Made by a program: the position numbers and the translations under genes. Under the pieces are notes generated by a model, which was not told where the DNA came from, searched no databases, and saw nothing but the letters and a program-made list of their open reading frames with translations. Positions 1-7,279 of a DNA stretch of 64,000 nucleotides are shown here, in pieces. Origin of the DNA: JAJZAM01 sp027391075 (GTDB lineage: Bacteria; Actinomycetota; Acidimicrobiia; Acidimicrobiales; Palsa-688); assembly GCA_027391075.1 (NCBI GenBank), contig DAHYHI010000102.1, forward strand, positions 92,927 to 156,926, read 5' to 3'. Numbering within the stretch: position 1 is the stretch's first letter; each line of letters begins with the position of its first letter.

Positions 1-2
1 CG

Positions 3-968
3 TTTGCCGCGGAGCGCGTCGAGGACCTCGCCCTGCGAGCCCAGCAGATCACCAAGGCTCGTTTCGGATCGACCGTCCGGCTGTTCGCCCCTTTATATCT
101 GTCCAACGAGTGCGTGTCTACCTGCACATACTGCGGGTTCTCGGCGTCGAACCTGATCGCCCGGCGGACGCTGGAGGTGGAAGAGGTTGTCGAAGAGGCG
201 GAGGAGCTCGCAAACCGGGGTTTCCGACACGTGCTTCTAGTCGCAGGTGAGCACGCTCGGATCGTCAGCAAGGGTTACCTCGAGCAGGTCGTGAGGGCCG
301 TGGCGCCGCTTTTCGCCCAAGTCAGCGTCGAAGTCCAAGTGTGGGACACCGAGACGTACCGCCGGCTGCTCGGCGCGGGCTGCGACGGTGTCGTTGTCTA
401 CCAGGAATCCTACGATCAGGCCACCTACGCCCAAGTGCACCTCAAAGGCAAGAAGCGCAACTACGCGTGGCGGCTCGCGGCCCCGGACCGGGCAGCGGAG
501 GCCGGCATGCGCCGGCTCGGAGTAGGGACGCTGCTGGGTTTGCACCCCGACTGGCGTTCCGAGGCGCTACTACTGGCCTCCCACGCTACGGCCCTCACGC
601 GCAGGTGGTGGCGGTCCGAGGTGCAGGTTGCGCTTCCCAGGCTGAGGCCTGCGGCCGGGGGCTACGAGCCGGCTGACCCGATCGACGACCGGTCTCTAAC
701 ACAGCTTGTGTGCGCCCTTCGGATTTTCCTTCCCGACGTCGGTATCACGATGTCGACCCGGGAGCCACCCGAGTTGAGGGACGGCCTCGCCGTGCTTGGT
801 GTTACTTCGATGTCTGCTGGCTCGCACACCGAGCCGGGCGGGTACGCCCGCGAAAGTGACGCCGAGCCCCAGTTCGAGATCTCCGACACCCGCTCCCCCG
901 CTGAAGTTGCCGCGGCACTTCGAGCTCTGGGCGTCGAGCCGGTGTGGAAGGACTGGCAGCGAGCGTGA
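3..968 (+). CDS. thiH: 2-iminoacetate synthase ThiH (5' partial)
   Basis: Radical SAM tyrosine lyase that makes dehydroglycine for the thiamine thiazole ring. The reading frame is already open at base 3, so the N-terminus lies outside the window. The radical SAM cluster motif CVSTCTYCGF (CxxxCxxC) is encoded at about 105-137, followed by ThiH-typical blocks such as VVYQESYDQATYAQVHLKGKK, RLRPAAGG and MSTREPPELRD, and the C-terminal VWKDWQ. Homology to E. coli-type ThiH is strong over the visible length. Most aerobic actinobacteria use the oxidase ThiO instead, so an oxygen-sensitive ThiH suggests micro-oxic or anaerobic growth (inference). thiS and thiE lie about 12 kb downstream; thiG is not in the window. 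Confidence 0.93.
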   Translation, partial: FAAERVEDLALRAQQITKARFGSTVRLFAPLYLSNECVSTCTYCGFSASNLIARRTLEVEEVVEEAEELANRGFRHVLLVAGEHARIVSKGYLEQVVRAVAPLFAQVSVEVQVWDTETYRRLLGAGCDGVVVYQESYDQATYAQVHLKGKKRNYAWRLAAPDRAAEAGMRRLGVGTLLGLHPDWRSEALLLASHATALTRRWWRSEVQVALPRLRPAAGGYEPADPIDDRSLTQLVCALRIFLPDVGITMSTREPPELRDGLAVLGVTSMSAGSHTEPGGYARESDAEPQFEISDTRSPAEVAAALRALGVEPVWKDWQRA

Positions 969-988
969 AAAGCGCCTCACAGGGTGCC

Positions 989-994
989 TAGGAT
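989..994 (+). promoter_or_regulatory. Probable -10 box of a leaderless mftA transcript
   Basis: TAGGAT sits 7 nt before the mftA ATG, and there is no Shine-Dalgarno in the 33-nt gap after thiH. The same arrangement (TAGGAT, 7 nt, start) occurs before the membrane-protein gene starting at 28308. No convincing -35 hexamer is visible. Confidence 0.45.
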
Positions 995-1001
995 CGTCGT
1001 C

Positions 1002-1139
1002 ATGACCTCTCTCGCATCCCAAACCCAGGCAGCTCCCGATACCGACGCCTCCGAGGAGACCGCCCACGACGCCGGACTGGTCGAAGAAGACCTGCTAGTC
1101 GAGGAGATCTCCATCGACGGCATGTGCGGCGTCTACTAG
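1002..1139 (+). CDS. mftA: Mycofactocin precursor peptide MftA
   Basis: A 45-residue ribosomal precursor of the redox cofactor mycofactocin. It ends in the hallmark core IDGMCGVY, whose last two residues (Val-Tyr) are decarboxylated and cross-linked by MftC. The N-terminal part is an acidic leader (EETAHDAGLVEEDLLVEE) as in known MftA proteins. The start is the ATG at 1002; the stop TAG at 1137-1139 directly abuts the GTG of mftB. A leaderless promoter is likely. The identification rests on the diagnostic C-terminus plus the adjacent mftB and mftC. Confidence 0.96.
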   Translation: MTSLASQTQAAPDTDASEETAHDAGLVEEDLLVEEISIDGMCGVY

Positions 1140-1442
1140 GTGCAAGGGCACCTTACCGGCGCAGAGACAGCAGCGACCGCTGCTTTCGATCCCTGTCTGC
1201 GCTACGAGTTGGCGCCCGACGTGGCGCTGAGAGCCGAACCCTTCGGCGCGCTGGCTTACAACTACGCTAACCGCCGCCTAACGTTCCTGCGCTCGGTTAC
1301 CTTAAGGGAGCTCGTTCGTGCTCTAGGCGGGTTCGACACAGCTGGTGACGCCGTTCGATCTTCCGTGCCCGCAGCCGAGCAACCTTCCTACCTGCGCGCC
1401 CTCGCAAACCTCGCGAACAGCGGAATGATCCGTGCCTGCTGA
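1140..1442 (+). CDS. mftB: Mycofactocin RiPP recognition chaperone MftB
   Basis: A small (100 aa) RiPP-recognition protein that binds the MftA leader and presents it to MftC. It starts with GTG immediately after the mftA stop codon (zero spacing), implying translational coupling. Features of the family include the segment LRAEPFGALAYNYANRRLTFLRS, in which a beta-hairpin typical of PqqD-like folds is expected. Its end overlaps the mftC start by 11 nt. Assignment is from size, sequence pattern and fixed position between mftA and mftC. Confidence 0.93.
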   Translation: MQGHLTGAETAATAAFDPCLRYELAPDVALRAEPFGALAYNYANRRLTFLRSVTLRELVRALGGFDTAGDAVRSSVPAAEQPSYLRALANLANSGMIRAC

Positions 1443-2568
1443 GACCGGTCGCCTCGTCGACCAACTCGCCCTCGGTTTGGACTCGCCGATATGTCTCACT
1501 TGGGAGCTCACCTACGGCTGTAACCTGTCCTGCCTGCACTGCCTGTCTTCGTCAGGCCGTCGCGATCCCGACGAGCTGACCACCGCCCAGGCGCGAACCC
1601 TAATCGACGAGATGGCGGACATGTCGGTCTTCTACGTCAACGTAGGTGGCGGTGAACCCACGATCCGACACGATTTCTACGACCTTGTCGGCTACGCAGT
1701 CGACAGCAAGGTCGGGGTGAAATTCTCGACGAACGGCTACACGATGAGCGCCGAACGCGCCCGTCAAGTGGCGGCCATGGACTACGTCGACGTGCAGATC
1801 TCCCTGGATGGTGTCGACCCTGCCACTAACGACGCCCTACGCGGACGGGGAAGTTACGCCGCAGCACGCCGGGCTATGGACAACCTGGCCTCGGCGGGGT
1901 TTGCTGACTTCAAGATATCTGTCGTTGTCACCGCCGCCAACGTCGAGCAGCTCGACGGGTTCGCCCGCCTCGCCGCAGGTTACGGAGCCACGTTGCGCCT
2001 CACCAGGCTGCGCCCCTCAGGTCGGGGAGCGCAGGTATGGAACCGGTTGCACCTCGACCAAAGCCAACAGGTCCGCCTGTATCATTGGTTGGTCGACAAC
2101 CCGGGCGTGCTGACGGGTGATTCCTTTTTCCACCTCTCCGCCCTCGGAGAGCCGCTCGCCGGGCTCAACATGTGCGGGGCAGGAAGGGTGGTGTGCCTGA
2201 TAGACCCCGTCGGTGACGTTTACGCCTGCCCTTTCGTACTCCACGAAGACTTCAAAGCGGGCAACGTGAAAGACGACGGTGGTCTCGCCGTCGTTTGGCG
2301 GGACTCACCTTTGCTGAAAGCTCTGCGCGAGCCCCAGTCGGCCGGGGCGTGCAGCTCCTGCGGGTCCTTCGATTCCTGCCAGGGCGGCTGCATGGCAGCC
2401 AAGTTCTTCACCGGCCTGCCCCTCGACGGCCCCGACCCCGAGTGCGTGAAAGGTCATGGCGTAAGCCTCCTGGGAGATGTGGAGCCCGGTAGTATCCCTT
2501 CCCCGGGTGAGGGCCATTCCGTGCCGGTCGTGTTGCGATCGCCTCGACGAGCCCGAGTCGCCGTCTGA
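1432..2568 (+). CDS. mftC: Mycofactocin radical SAM maturase MftC
   Basis: Radical SAM/SPASM enzyme that oxidatively decarboxylates the MftA C-terminal tyrosine and then forms the Val-Tyr cross-link. The radical SAM motif CNLSCLHC (CxxxCxxC) lies at about residues 29-36. The C-terminal SPASM region carries the expected cysteines in MCGAGRVVCLIDPVGDVYACPF, GACSSCGSFDSCQGGC and PECVKGH, ligands for two auxiliary 4Fe-4S clusters. The start is GTG at 1432, overlapping mftB. At 378 aa it is of usual family length. The next gene is mftE after only 19 nt, so there is no mftD at its common position. Confidence 0.96.
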   Translation: MPAETGRLVDQLALGLDSPICLTWELTYGCNLSCLHCLSSSGRRDPDELTTAQARTLIDEMADMSVFYVNVGGGEPTIRHDFYDLVGYAVDSKVGVKFSTNGYTMSAERARQVAAMDYVDVQISLDGVDPATNDALRGRGSYAAARRAMDNLASAGFADFKISVVVTAANVEQLDGFARLAAGYGATLRLTRLRPSGRGAQVWNRLHLDQSQQVRLYHWLVDNPGVLTGDSFFHLSALGEPLAGLNMCGAGRVVCLIDPVGDVYACPFVLHEDFKAGNVKDDGGLAVVWRDSPLLKALREPQSAGACSSCGSFDSCQGGCMAAKFFTGLPLDGPDPECVKGHGVSLLGDVEPGSIPSPGEGHSVPVVLRSPRRARVAV

Positions 2569-2587
2569 AAGGCGCAGACCCCAAACG

Positions 2588-3331
2588 ATGGGAGTCGCGT
2601 CCCTTTCCGAGCTCACCTGGACCGAGATCGCAGCACAAGCGGCCGCGAGCCTGCTCGCGGTTCCTGTCGGCTCGACCGAACAGCACGGCCCACACCTACC
2701 GTTGGGGACCGACACGGCGATAGCGTCCGAACTATGCAGGCGCCTGGCTTCCCAGCGAGGCGACGTAGTCATCGGCCCTGCCTTGTACTACACGGCGAGC
2801 GGCGAACACTCGGGCTTTCCTGGGACGCTTTCGGTGGGCAACCGGGTTCTGCGCGACGTCCTCGTCGAGGTCGGCCGGTCAGCCGACGCGTTCGGCGGGG
2901 TCCTCTTCGTGTCAGCGCACGGGGGCAACGTGGCGGCCCTTCGAAGTGCCGTCGATGTTCTAATCAAGGAGTCCCGCCTTGCAAGAAGCTGGTCGGCTCC
3001 AGCTCCCCCCGGTGGGGACGCTCACGCCGGTCGGGTCGAGACGTCGGTGATGCTGGCGCTGCGACCAGACCTTGTCAGAGGCATTCCACCTGCCACAGAC
3101 GGTTGCGTTGTGGCACTTGGCGAAGTGATCGGCGTACTTCGACGTTCAGGGGTGCGCTCGGTGAGCGCCAACGGGGTGCTGGGCAACCCGGCGGCTTCAT
3201 CTGCTGAAGTCGGAGAGGACATCCTTGATTTTTGGGAGGCAGATCTCGCGCGCTCCGTAGCCGGCTGGCCCGCCGCCACTTCGTCGGCGCCGCTCAGTGA
3301 AACTCAAGATACGACGGTCCGCCGCCTGTGA
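2588..3331 (+). CDS. mftE: Mycofactocin peptidase MftE (creatininase family)
   Basis: Creatininase-fold metallopeptidase that releases the cross-linked Val-Tyr dipeptide from modified MftA. Family metal-binding signatures are present: PVGSTEQHGPHLPLGTD (Glu, His, Asp ligands) and SAHGGN, plus GDAHAGRVETSVML. The reading frame is open from further upstream, but ATG 2588 gives MGVASLSELTW, which matches family N-termini and avoids overlap with mftC. The length is 247 aa. The stop codon TGA overlaps the GTG start of the following SDR gene. Confidence 0.93.
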   Translation: MGVASLSELTWTEIAAQAAASLLAVPVGSTEQHGPHLPLGTDTAIASELCRRLASQRGDVVIGPALYYTASGEHSGFPGTLSVGNRVLRDVLVEVGRSADAFGGVLFVSAHGGNVAALRSAVDVLIKESRLARSWSAPAPPGGDAHAGRVETSVMLALRPDLVRGIPPATDGCVVALGEVIGVLRRSGVRSVSANGVLGNPAASSAEVGEDILDFWEADLARSVAGWPAATSSAPLSETQDTTVRRL

Positions 3332-4170
3332 CGTCCGTTAGTAAAGCCTTAGACGGGTCAGATCAGGCGGGCGAGAATGCCGCCCCGGTTGCGGTCGTAA
3401 CCGGGGCGGCCCGAGGTATCGGCGCGGCTGTTGCGCGAAAGTTGGCTTCGGCTGGTTGGCGGCTTGTCCTCTTCGACCGGTGCGCCGACGACCCGGAGCT
3501 GCGATATCACTTGTCCTCTACGGCCGACCTGGATCGCAGCGTCGAACTCTGCGGCGGGCTGTCCAGCTGCGAGGCGGTGGTAGGCGACGTCCGCTCCCAG
3601 GCTGACCTCGATTCGGCCATCGAAGTAGCCGTAAGGCGGTATGGCCGCCTCGACGCCGCCGTGTCGGTGGCTGGAGCGATAGCCGGTGGTACGCAAAGCT
3701 GGGACACGCCGGACGCGACGTGGGAGGTGATGATAGCGGTCAACCTCGAAGGTCCATGGCGGCTAGCAAAGGCTGCCGTCCCAGCCTTGTTGGAATCCCC
3801 GCAGCCTCGCAACGGCCGTTACGTCGCTGTCGCGTCCAGCGCCGGCGTAGTCGGCCTTCCCCTTCTCGGCGCCTACAGCGCCGCCAAGCACGGCGTGGTG
3901 GGTCTGGTCAGAAGCCTCGCCGCGGAGCTCGCCCCCCACGGTGTCACCGCTAACGCTGTCGCACCCGGCTCGACGTCGGGGTTCATGCTCGAGGCTAGCG
4001 CCGCCATCTACGGTCTGACCTCGCCCTCTGAGTTCGTCCAGCATCACCTCATTCCGAGACTGATAGACCCCGACGAGCCGGCGGCGCTGATCGCGTGGTT
4101 GTGCAGCCAGGAGTCCGCGGCGGTAACCGGTGCGCTGCTACCTGTCGACGCCGGCATGACAGCGCGGTGA
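3328..4170 (+). CDS. Mycofactocin-dependent SDR oxidoreductase
   Basis: Short-chain dehydrogenase of the mycofactocin-associated subfamily, thought to hold its NAD(H) tightly and pass electrons to mycofactocin. It has the nucleotide motif TGAARGIG near residue 25, an extra segment between beta2 and beta3 (CADDPELRYHLSSTADLDRS) typical of this subfamily, NVAGA-like VSVAGA, and the catalytic Ser plus YSAAK (Tyr-x-x-x-Lys). The GTG start overlaps the mftE stop (GTGA), so the two are translationally coupled. The substrate cannot be read from sequence; an alcohol is likely from family precedent. Confidence 0.9.
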   Translation: MTSVSKALDGSDQAGENAAPVAVVTGAARGIGAAVARKLASAGWRLVLFDRCADDPELRYHLSSTADLDRSVELCGGLSSCEAVVGDVRSQADLDSAIEVAVRRYGRLDAAVSVAGAIAGGTQSWDTPDATWEVMIAVNLEGPWRLAKAAVPALLESPQPRNGRYVAVASSAGVVGLPLLGAYSAAKHGVVGLVRSLAAELAPHGVTANAVAPGSTSGFMLEASAAIYGLTSPSEFVQHHLIPRLIDPDEPAALIAWLCSQESAAVTGALLPVDAGMTAR

Positions 4171-4181
4171 AGGGGAGCGCC

Positions 4182-5810
4182 ATGCGCTCTGGACGGCGGA
4201 CGCCTATACCCGCCGGATTCGGTTTATGCCTCGCTCAGACCACGAGGCGCCCCAACGGTCGGCTTGTCGTGGGGGGCGCGCCAACCAGGATCCTTCGCCT
4301 CTCCACACGCGGGTCAAAACTCCTTGACGCCTGGACTTCCGGTGAGCCGGTCGGCGACGATGTCGCCGCCGGGCTACTCGCCCGGCGGCTGGTGGACGCA
4401 GGGATCGCCGACCCACTCCCACCGGGTCCAGTTTCACCTGGGGTCGACGGCGTCGCGTTCGCAATTCCCGTGCGCAATGACGCGGTGGGACTGATCGACA
4501 CTCTCTCGTCGCTCTACCGGACAATCCGACCACAGAGGGTGGTAATCGTTGACGACGCGTCGGAGATGCCTCTCCAAGTGACTTTTGACGATCCAGGCTC
4601 ACCGTTGTCCGGGGAAGTTAGCCTGCTGAGACGACGCCACCCCGGAGGCCCGGGTGCCGCCCGCAACACGGCGTGGTCCCACCTGGCCGGAGGGAAAGTC
4701 GACGCCGAAGAGCCAGCTCGTACCCGCCATCAGCGCCAGGCGGAGCCACCGGAGATCGTCGTCTTCCTCGACGCGGGGGTCACACCCGAGCCCGGATGGC
4801 TCGAAATGTTACTGGCTCATTTTTCCGATCCAAAGGTGGGCGCCGTAGCCCCGAGGGTGCGCTCCAGAGGCGGTCAGACCAGGTCTGGGCGCCTGGCAGC
4901 CTACGAGCGTCACCGCTCACCCCTGGACCTCGGTCCCCACCCCGGCTGCGTGGTCCCGGGCGGGCGGGTCTCCTACGTGCCTAGCGCGGCGCTTGCGGTG
5001 CGGCTCCGCTGCCTGGCCGACGCCGGCGGCTTCGACGAGGACCTTCGCTACGGGGAGGACGTCGACCTCGTGTGGAGGTTGTCGAGGTCTGGGTGGGCTG
5101 TGCGCTACGAGCCTGGCGCACAGGTATCCCACCCGGCCCGGCCGTCGTGGCGGGGGTGGCTCGCACAGCGCTACAACTACGGGCGTTCCGCAGGTCCGCT
5201 CGCCCTGCGCCACCCCAATGCGGTAGCACCGCTCAGCGTGTCAGCTTGGAGCGTCTCCTGCTGGGCCCTGGCCAGCACAGGCAGGCTGCGCCTGGCGGCC
5301 GCCCTAACGGTCGGAACGCCATTGGCTTTTGCTTGGCGCGCAACCCGGCGCACCCGAGTTGTCCGGCCCTCTCCGTTGGATCGCGACCAACATCTCCGGC
5401 ACGACCCCCCCGGTGGCTCTTCGAGCTTCGACCTGGCCTACGAGCTGTTCCGCCTGGCCCTGCGGGGCAACGTGGCGGCGGCTGTTCCTATCTGCAGCGC
5501 TGCGCGGCGAGCTTGGAGCGTGCCCCTCCTTGGCGTTGCCTGGTTAGCGTGGCCTTCGATGCGATCCCGCACTCGCCGCTTCGCTGCGGCAACGTGCGCA
5601 GCTGTTGTGGTATGCCCTGGATTGGCTGACCGCTGCAAACACCGCTCTCAGAGTCTCGGAGTCCTTGCCTGGTGCGCCCTGCGGCTCGCAGACGACCTGG
5701 CCTACCAGGCCGGGGTGTGGACCGGCTCGTTCGAGTCGGGATCACTTGGGGCGTTGCTACCCCGCTTCGCTACGGCGAAACGCACCAGTTCGCCAGCAAG
5801 GCCCGTGTAA
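4182..5810 (+). CDS. mftF: Mycofactocin glycosyltransferase MftF
   Basis: GT2-family glycosyltransferase that adds beta-1,4-glucose units to the mycofactocin core. The GT-A fold is visible from IPVRNDAVGLIDTLSSLYR through VVIVDDAS, FLDAGVTPEPGWLEMLL (DxD region) and the acidic GGFDEDLRYGEDVDLVWRL. The frame is open from 4095, but ATG 4182 with the purine-rich AGGGGAGC just upstream gives the family N-terminus and clears the SDR stop. The length is 542 aa, a little longer than usual. The last 109 nt overlap purB on the other strand. Confidence 0.92.
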   Translation: MRSGRRTPIPAGFGLCLAQTTRRPNGRLVVGGAPTRILRLSTRGSKLLDAWTSGEPVGDDVAAGLLARRLVDAGIADPLPPGPVSPGVDGVAFAIPVRNDAVGLIDTLSSLYRTIRPQRVVIVDDASEMPLQVTFDDPGSPLSGEVSLLRRRHPGGPGAARNTAWSHLAGGKVDAEEPARTRHQRQAEPPEIVVFLDAGVTPEPGWLEMLLAHFSDPKVGAVAPRVRSRGGQTRSGRLAAYERHRSPLDLGPHPGCVVPGGRVSYVPSAALAVRLRCLADAGGFDEDLRYGEDVDLVWRLSRSGWAVRYEPGAQVSHPARPSWRGWLAQRYNYGRSAGPLALRHPNAVAPLSVSAWSVSCWALASTGRLRLAAALTVGTPLAFAWRATRRTRVVRPSPLDRDQHLRHDPPGGSSSFDLAYELFRLALRGNVAAAVPICSAARRAWSVPLLGVAWLAWPSMRSRTRRFAAATCAAVVVCPGLADRCKHRSQSLGVLAWCALRLADDLAYQAGVWTGSFESGSLGALLPRFATAKRTSSPARPV

Positions 5811-7162
5811 CCATCCGGGGTCAACGCCCCAAGCCTTGCAGCCGCCTCCTCCGGTAGGTCCAGGCTGTCAACAAACGCTCTCAGCGCTTCGGGACCAACC
5901 TGGCGCCCCCGAGTGAGCTCTTTTAGGCGCTCGTAGGGCTCGTCGACACCGTAGCGTCGCATCACCGTCTGAACGGCTTCGGCGAGAACTTCCCAGTGAC
6001 GGCCCAGGTCCTCCGCCATAGAAGCTGCGTCAGGAATTACCTTGGTGAGTCCCCGGCGAGCCGACGCAACGGCGAGACCGGAATGCCCGGCCGCAACGCC
6101 GATATTGCGCAGCGCCGACGAATCTGACAGGTCCCGCTGCATCCGCGACGTCATAAGCTTCGAGGCCAGGTGTTCCAAAAGCGCCGACGAGATGCCCGCA
6201 TTGGCCTCGGCATTCTCGAAGTCGATCGGGTTCACCTTGTGAGGCATCGTGGAAGAGCCCACCTCTCCGGCTAGGACCCGCTGGCGCAGGTACGAGCGGC
6301 TCACGTACTCCCACATGTCCCGGCAGAAATCGACGAGGATCGTGTTGAACCTCACCATCGCGTGGAACAGTTCCGCCATCGTGTCGTGGGGCTCGATCTG
6401 AGTGGTGAGGGGATTCCACTCCAGGCCGAAGCCTTCCACGAAGCGACGGGACACGTCGATCCAGTCCACCTCAGGGTAGGCGGCGACGTGCGCGCCGAAG
6501 GTACCGACCGCCCCGTTGAACTTACCGCTTAGGCGGAGGGATCTCACCTGGTCGGCCTGGCGGGCCAGGCGGTACGCGAAAACCGCCAGTTCCTTGCCGA
6601 GAGTCGTCGGCGAGGCCGGCTGACCGTGGGTGTGTGCCAACATCGGCACCGCCGAGCACGACTCAGCGAGGTCCAGGATCTCGGCGCACAACCGGTCCGC
6701 CTCGTCCAGCCAGACGCCGGCCACACCCTCTTTGAGCATCAGCCCGTAAGCCAGGTTGTTGACGTCCTCGGAAGTCGCCGCAAAATGTACAAATTCTCTG
6801 CGTGCAGCCGACCAGCCCAAACCGCTTAGGCGCCGCTTGAGGTGGTACTCCACTGCCTTGACGTCGTGGTTTGTCTGGGCCTCTATCACTTTGATGTCAG
6901 ACGCTTCGGTCGACCCGAACTCCTCTACCCAGCCTCTGAGCGTCGCAGACGTCTCGGAGTCCAGCGCCTCGAGTTCTAGGATCGACGGCTCTTGGCTCAA
7001 AGCTATGATCCACTCCACCTCGACTCGGAAGCGCTGGCGGATGAGCGCCTGCTCCGAGAAGTTGTGGGAATAACTCTCCAGCTGAGCTTTGTAACGACCG
7101 TCCAGCGGAGACAACGCTGTCGGGTCAGCGGCTGTGATATCGGGGCGACCGCCTGTCGGCAT
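5702..7162 (-). CDS. purB: Adenylosuccinate lyase PurB
   Basis: Catalyses two steps of purine synthesis: SAICAR to AICAR plus fumarate, and adenylosuccinate to AMP plus fumarate. The protein resembles the longer E. coli-type form: LSPLDGRYKAQLESYSHNFSE at the N-terminus, HFAATSEDVNN, AHTHGQPASPTTLGKE and the superfamily signature GSSTMPHKVNPIDFENAEAN. Start chosen at ATG 7162 (MPTGGRPD) because upstream residues are low-complexity and unconserved; TAGTGT lies 8 nt upstream, fitting a leaderless start. Length is 486 aa. The 3' end overlaps convergent mftF by 109 nt. Confidence 0.95.
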   Translation of the reverse strand: MPTGGRPDITAADPTALSPLDGRYKAQLESYSHNFSEQALIRQRFRVEVEWIIALSQEPSILELEALDSETSATLRGWVEEFGSTEASDIKVIEAQTNHDVKAVEYHLKRRLSGLGWSAARREFVHFAATSEDVNNLAYGLMLKEGVAGVWLDEADRLCAEILDLAESCSAVPMLAHTHGQPASPTTLGKELAVFAYRLARQADQVRSLRLSGKFNGAVGTFGAHVAAYPEVDWIDVSRRFVEGFGLEWNPLTTQIEPHDTMAELFHAMVRFNTILVDFCRDMWEYVSRSYLRQRVLAGEVGSSTMPHKVNPIDFENAEANAGISSALLEHLASKLMTSRMQRDLSDSSALRNIGVAAGHSGLAVASARRGLTKVIPDAASMAEDLGRHWEVLAEAVQTVMRRYGVDEPYERLKELTRGRQVGPEALRAFVDSLDLPEEAAARLGALTPDGYTGLAGELVRFAVAKRGSNAPSDPDSNEPVHTPAW

Positions 7163-7279
7163 GACCGAAGACACTACACGTGCTTTCGAAGCGCTATCCG
7201 ATCGGTCGCCTGGCCCCTGTTTCGGTGGGGCATGCCATCCGGACTGGACGCCTGAGCTCACCTGGACCACCATGGTCAG

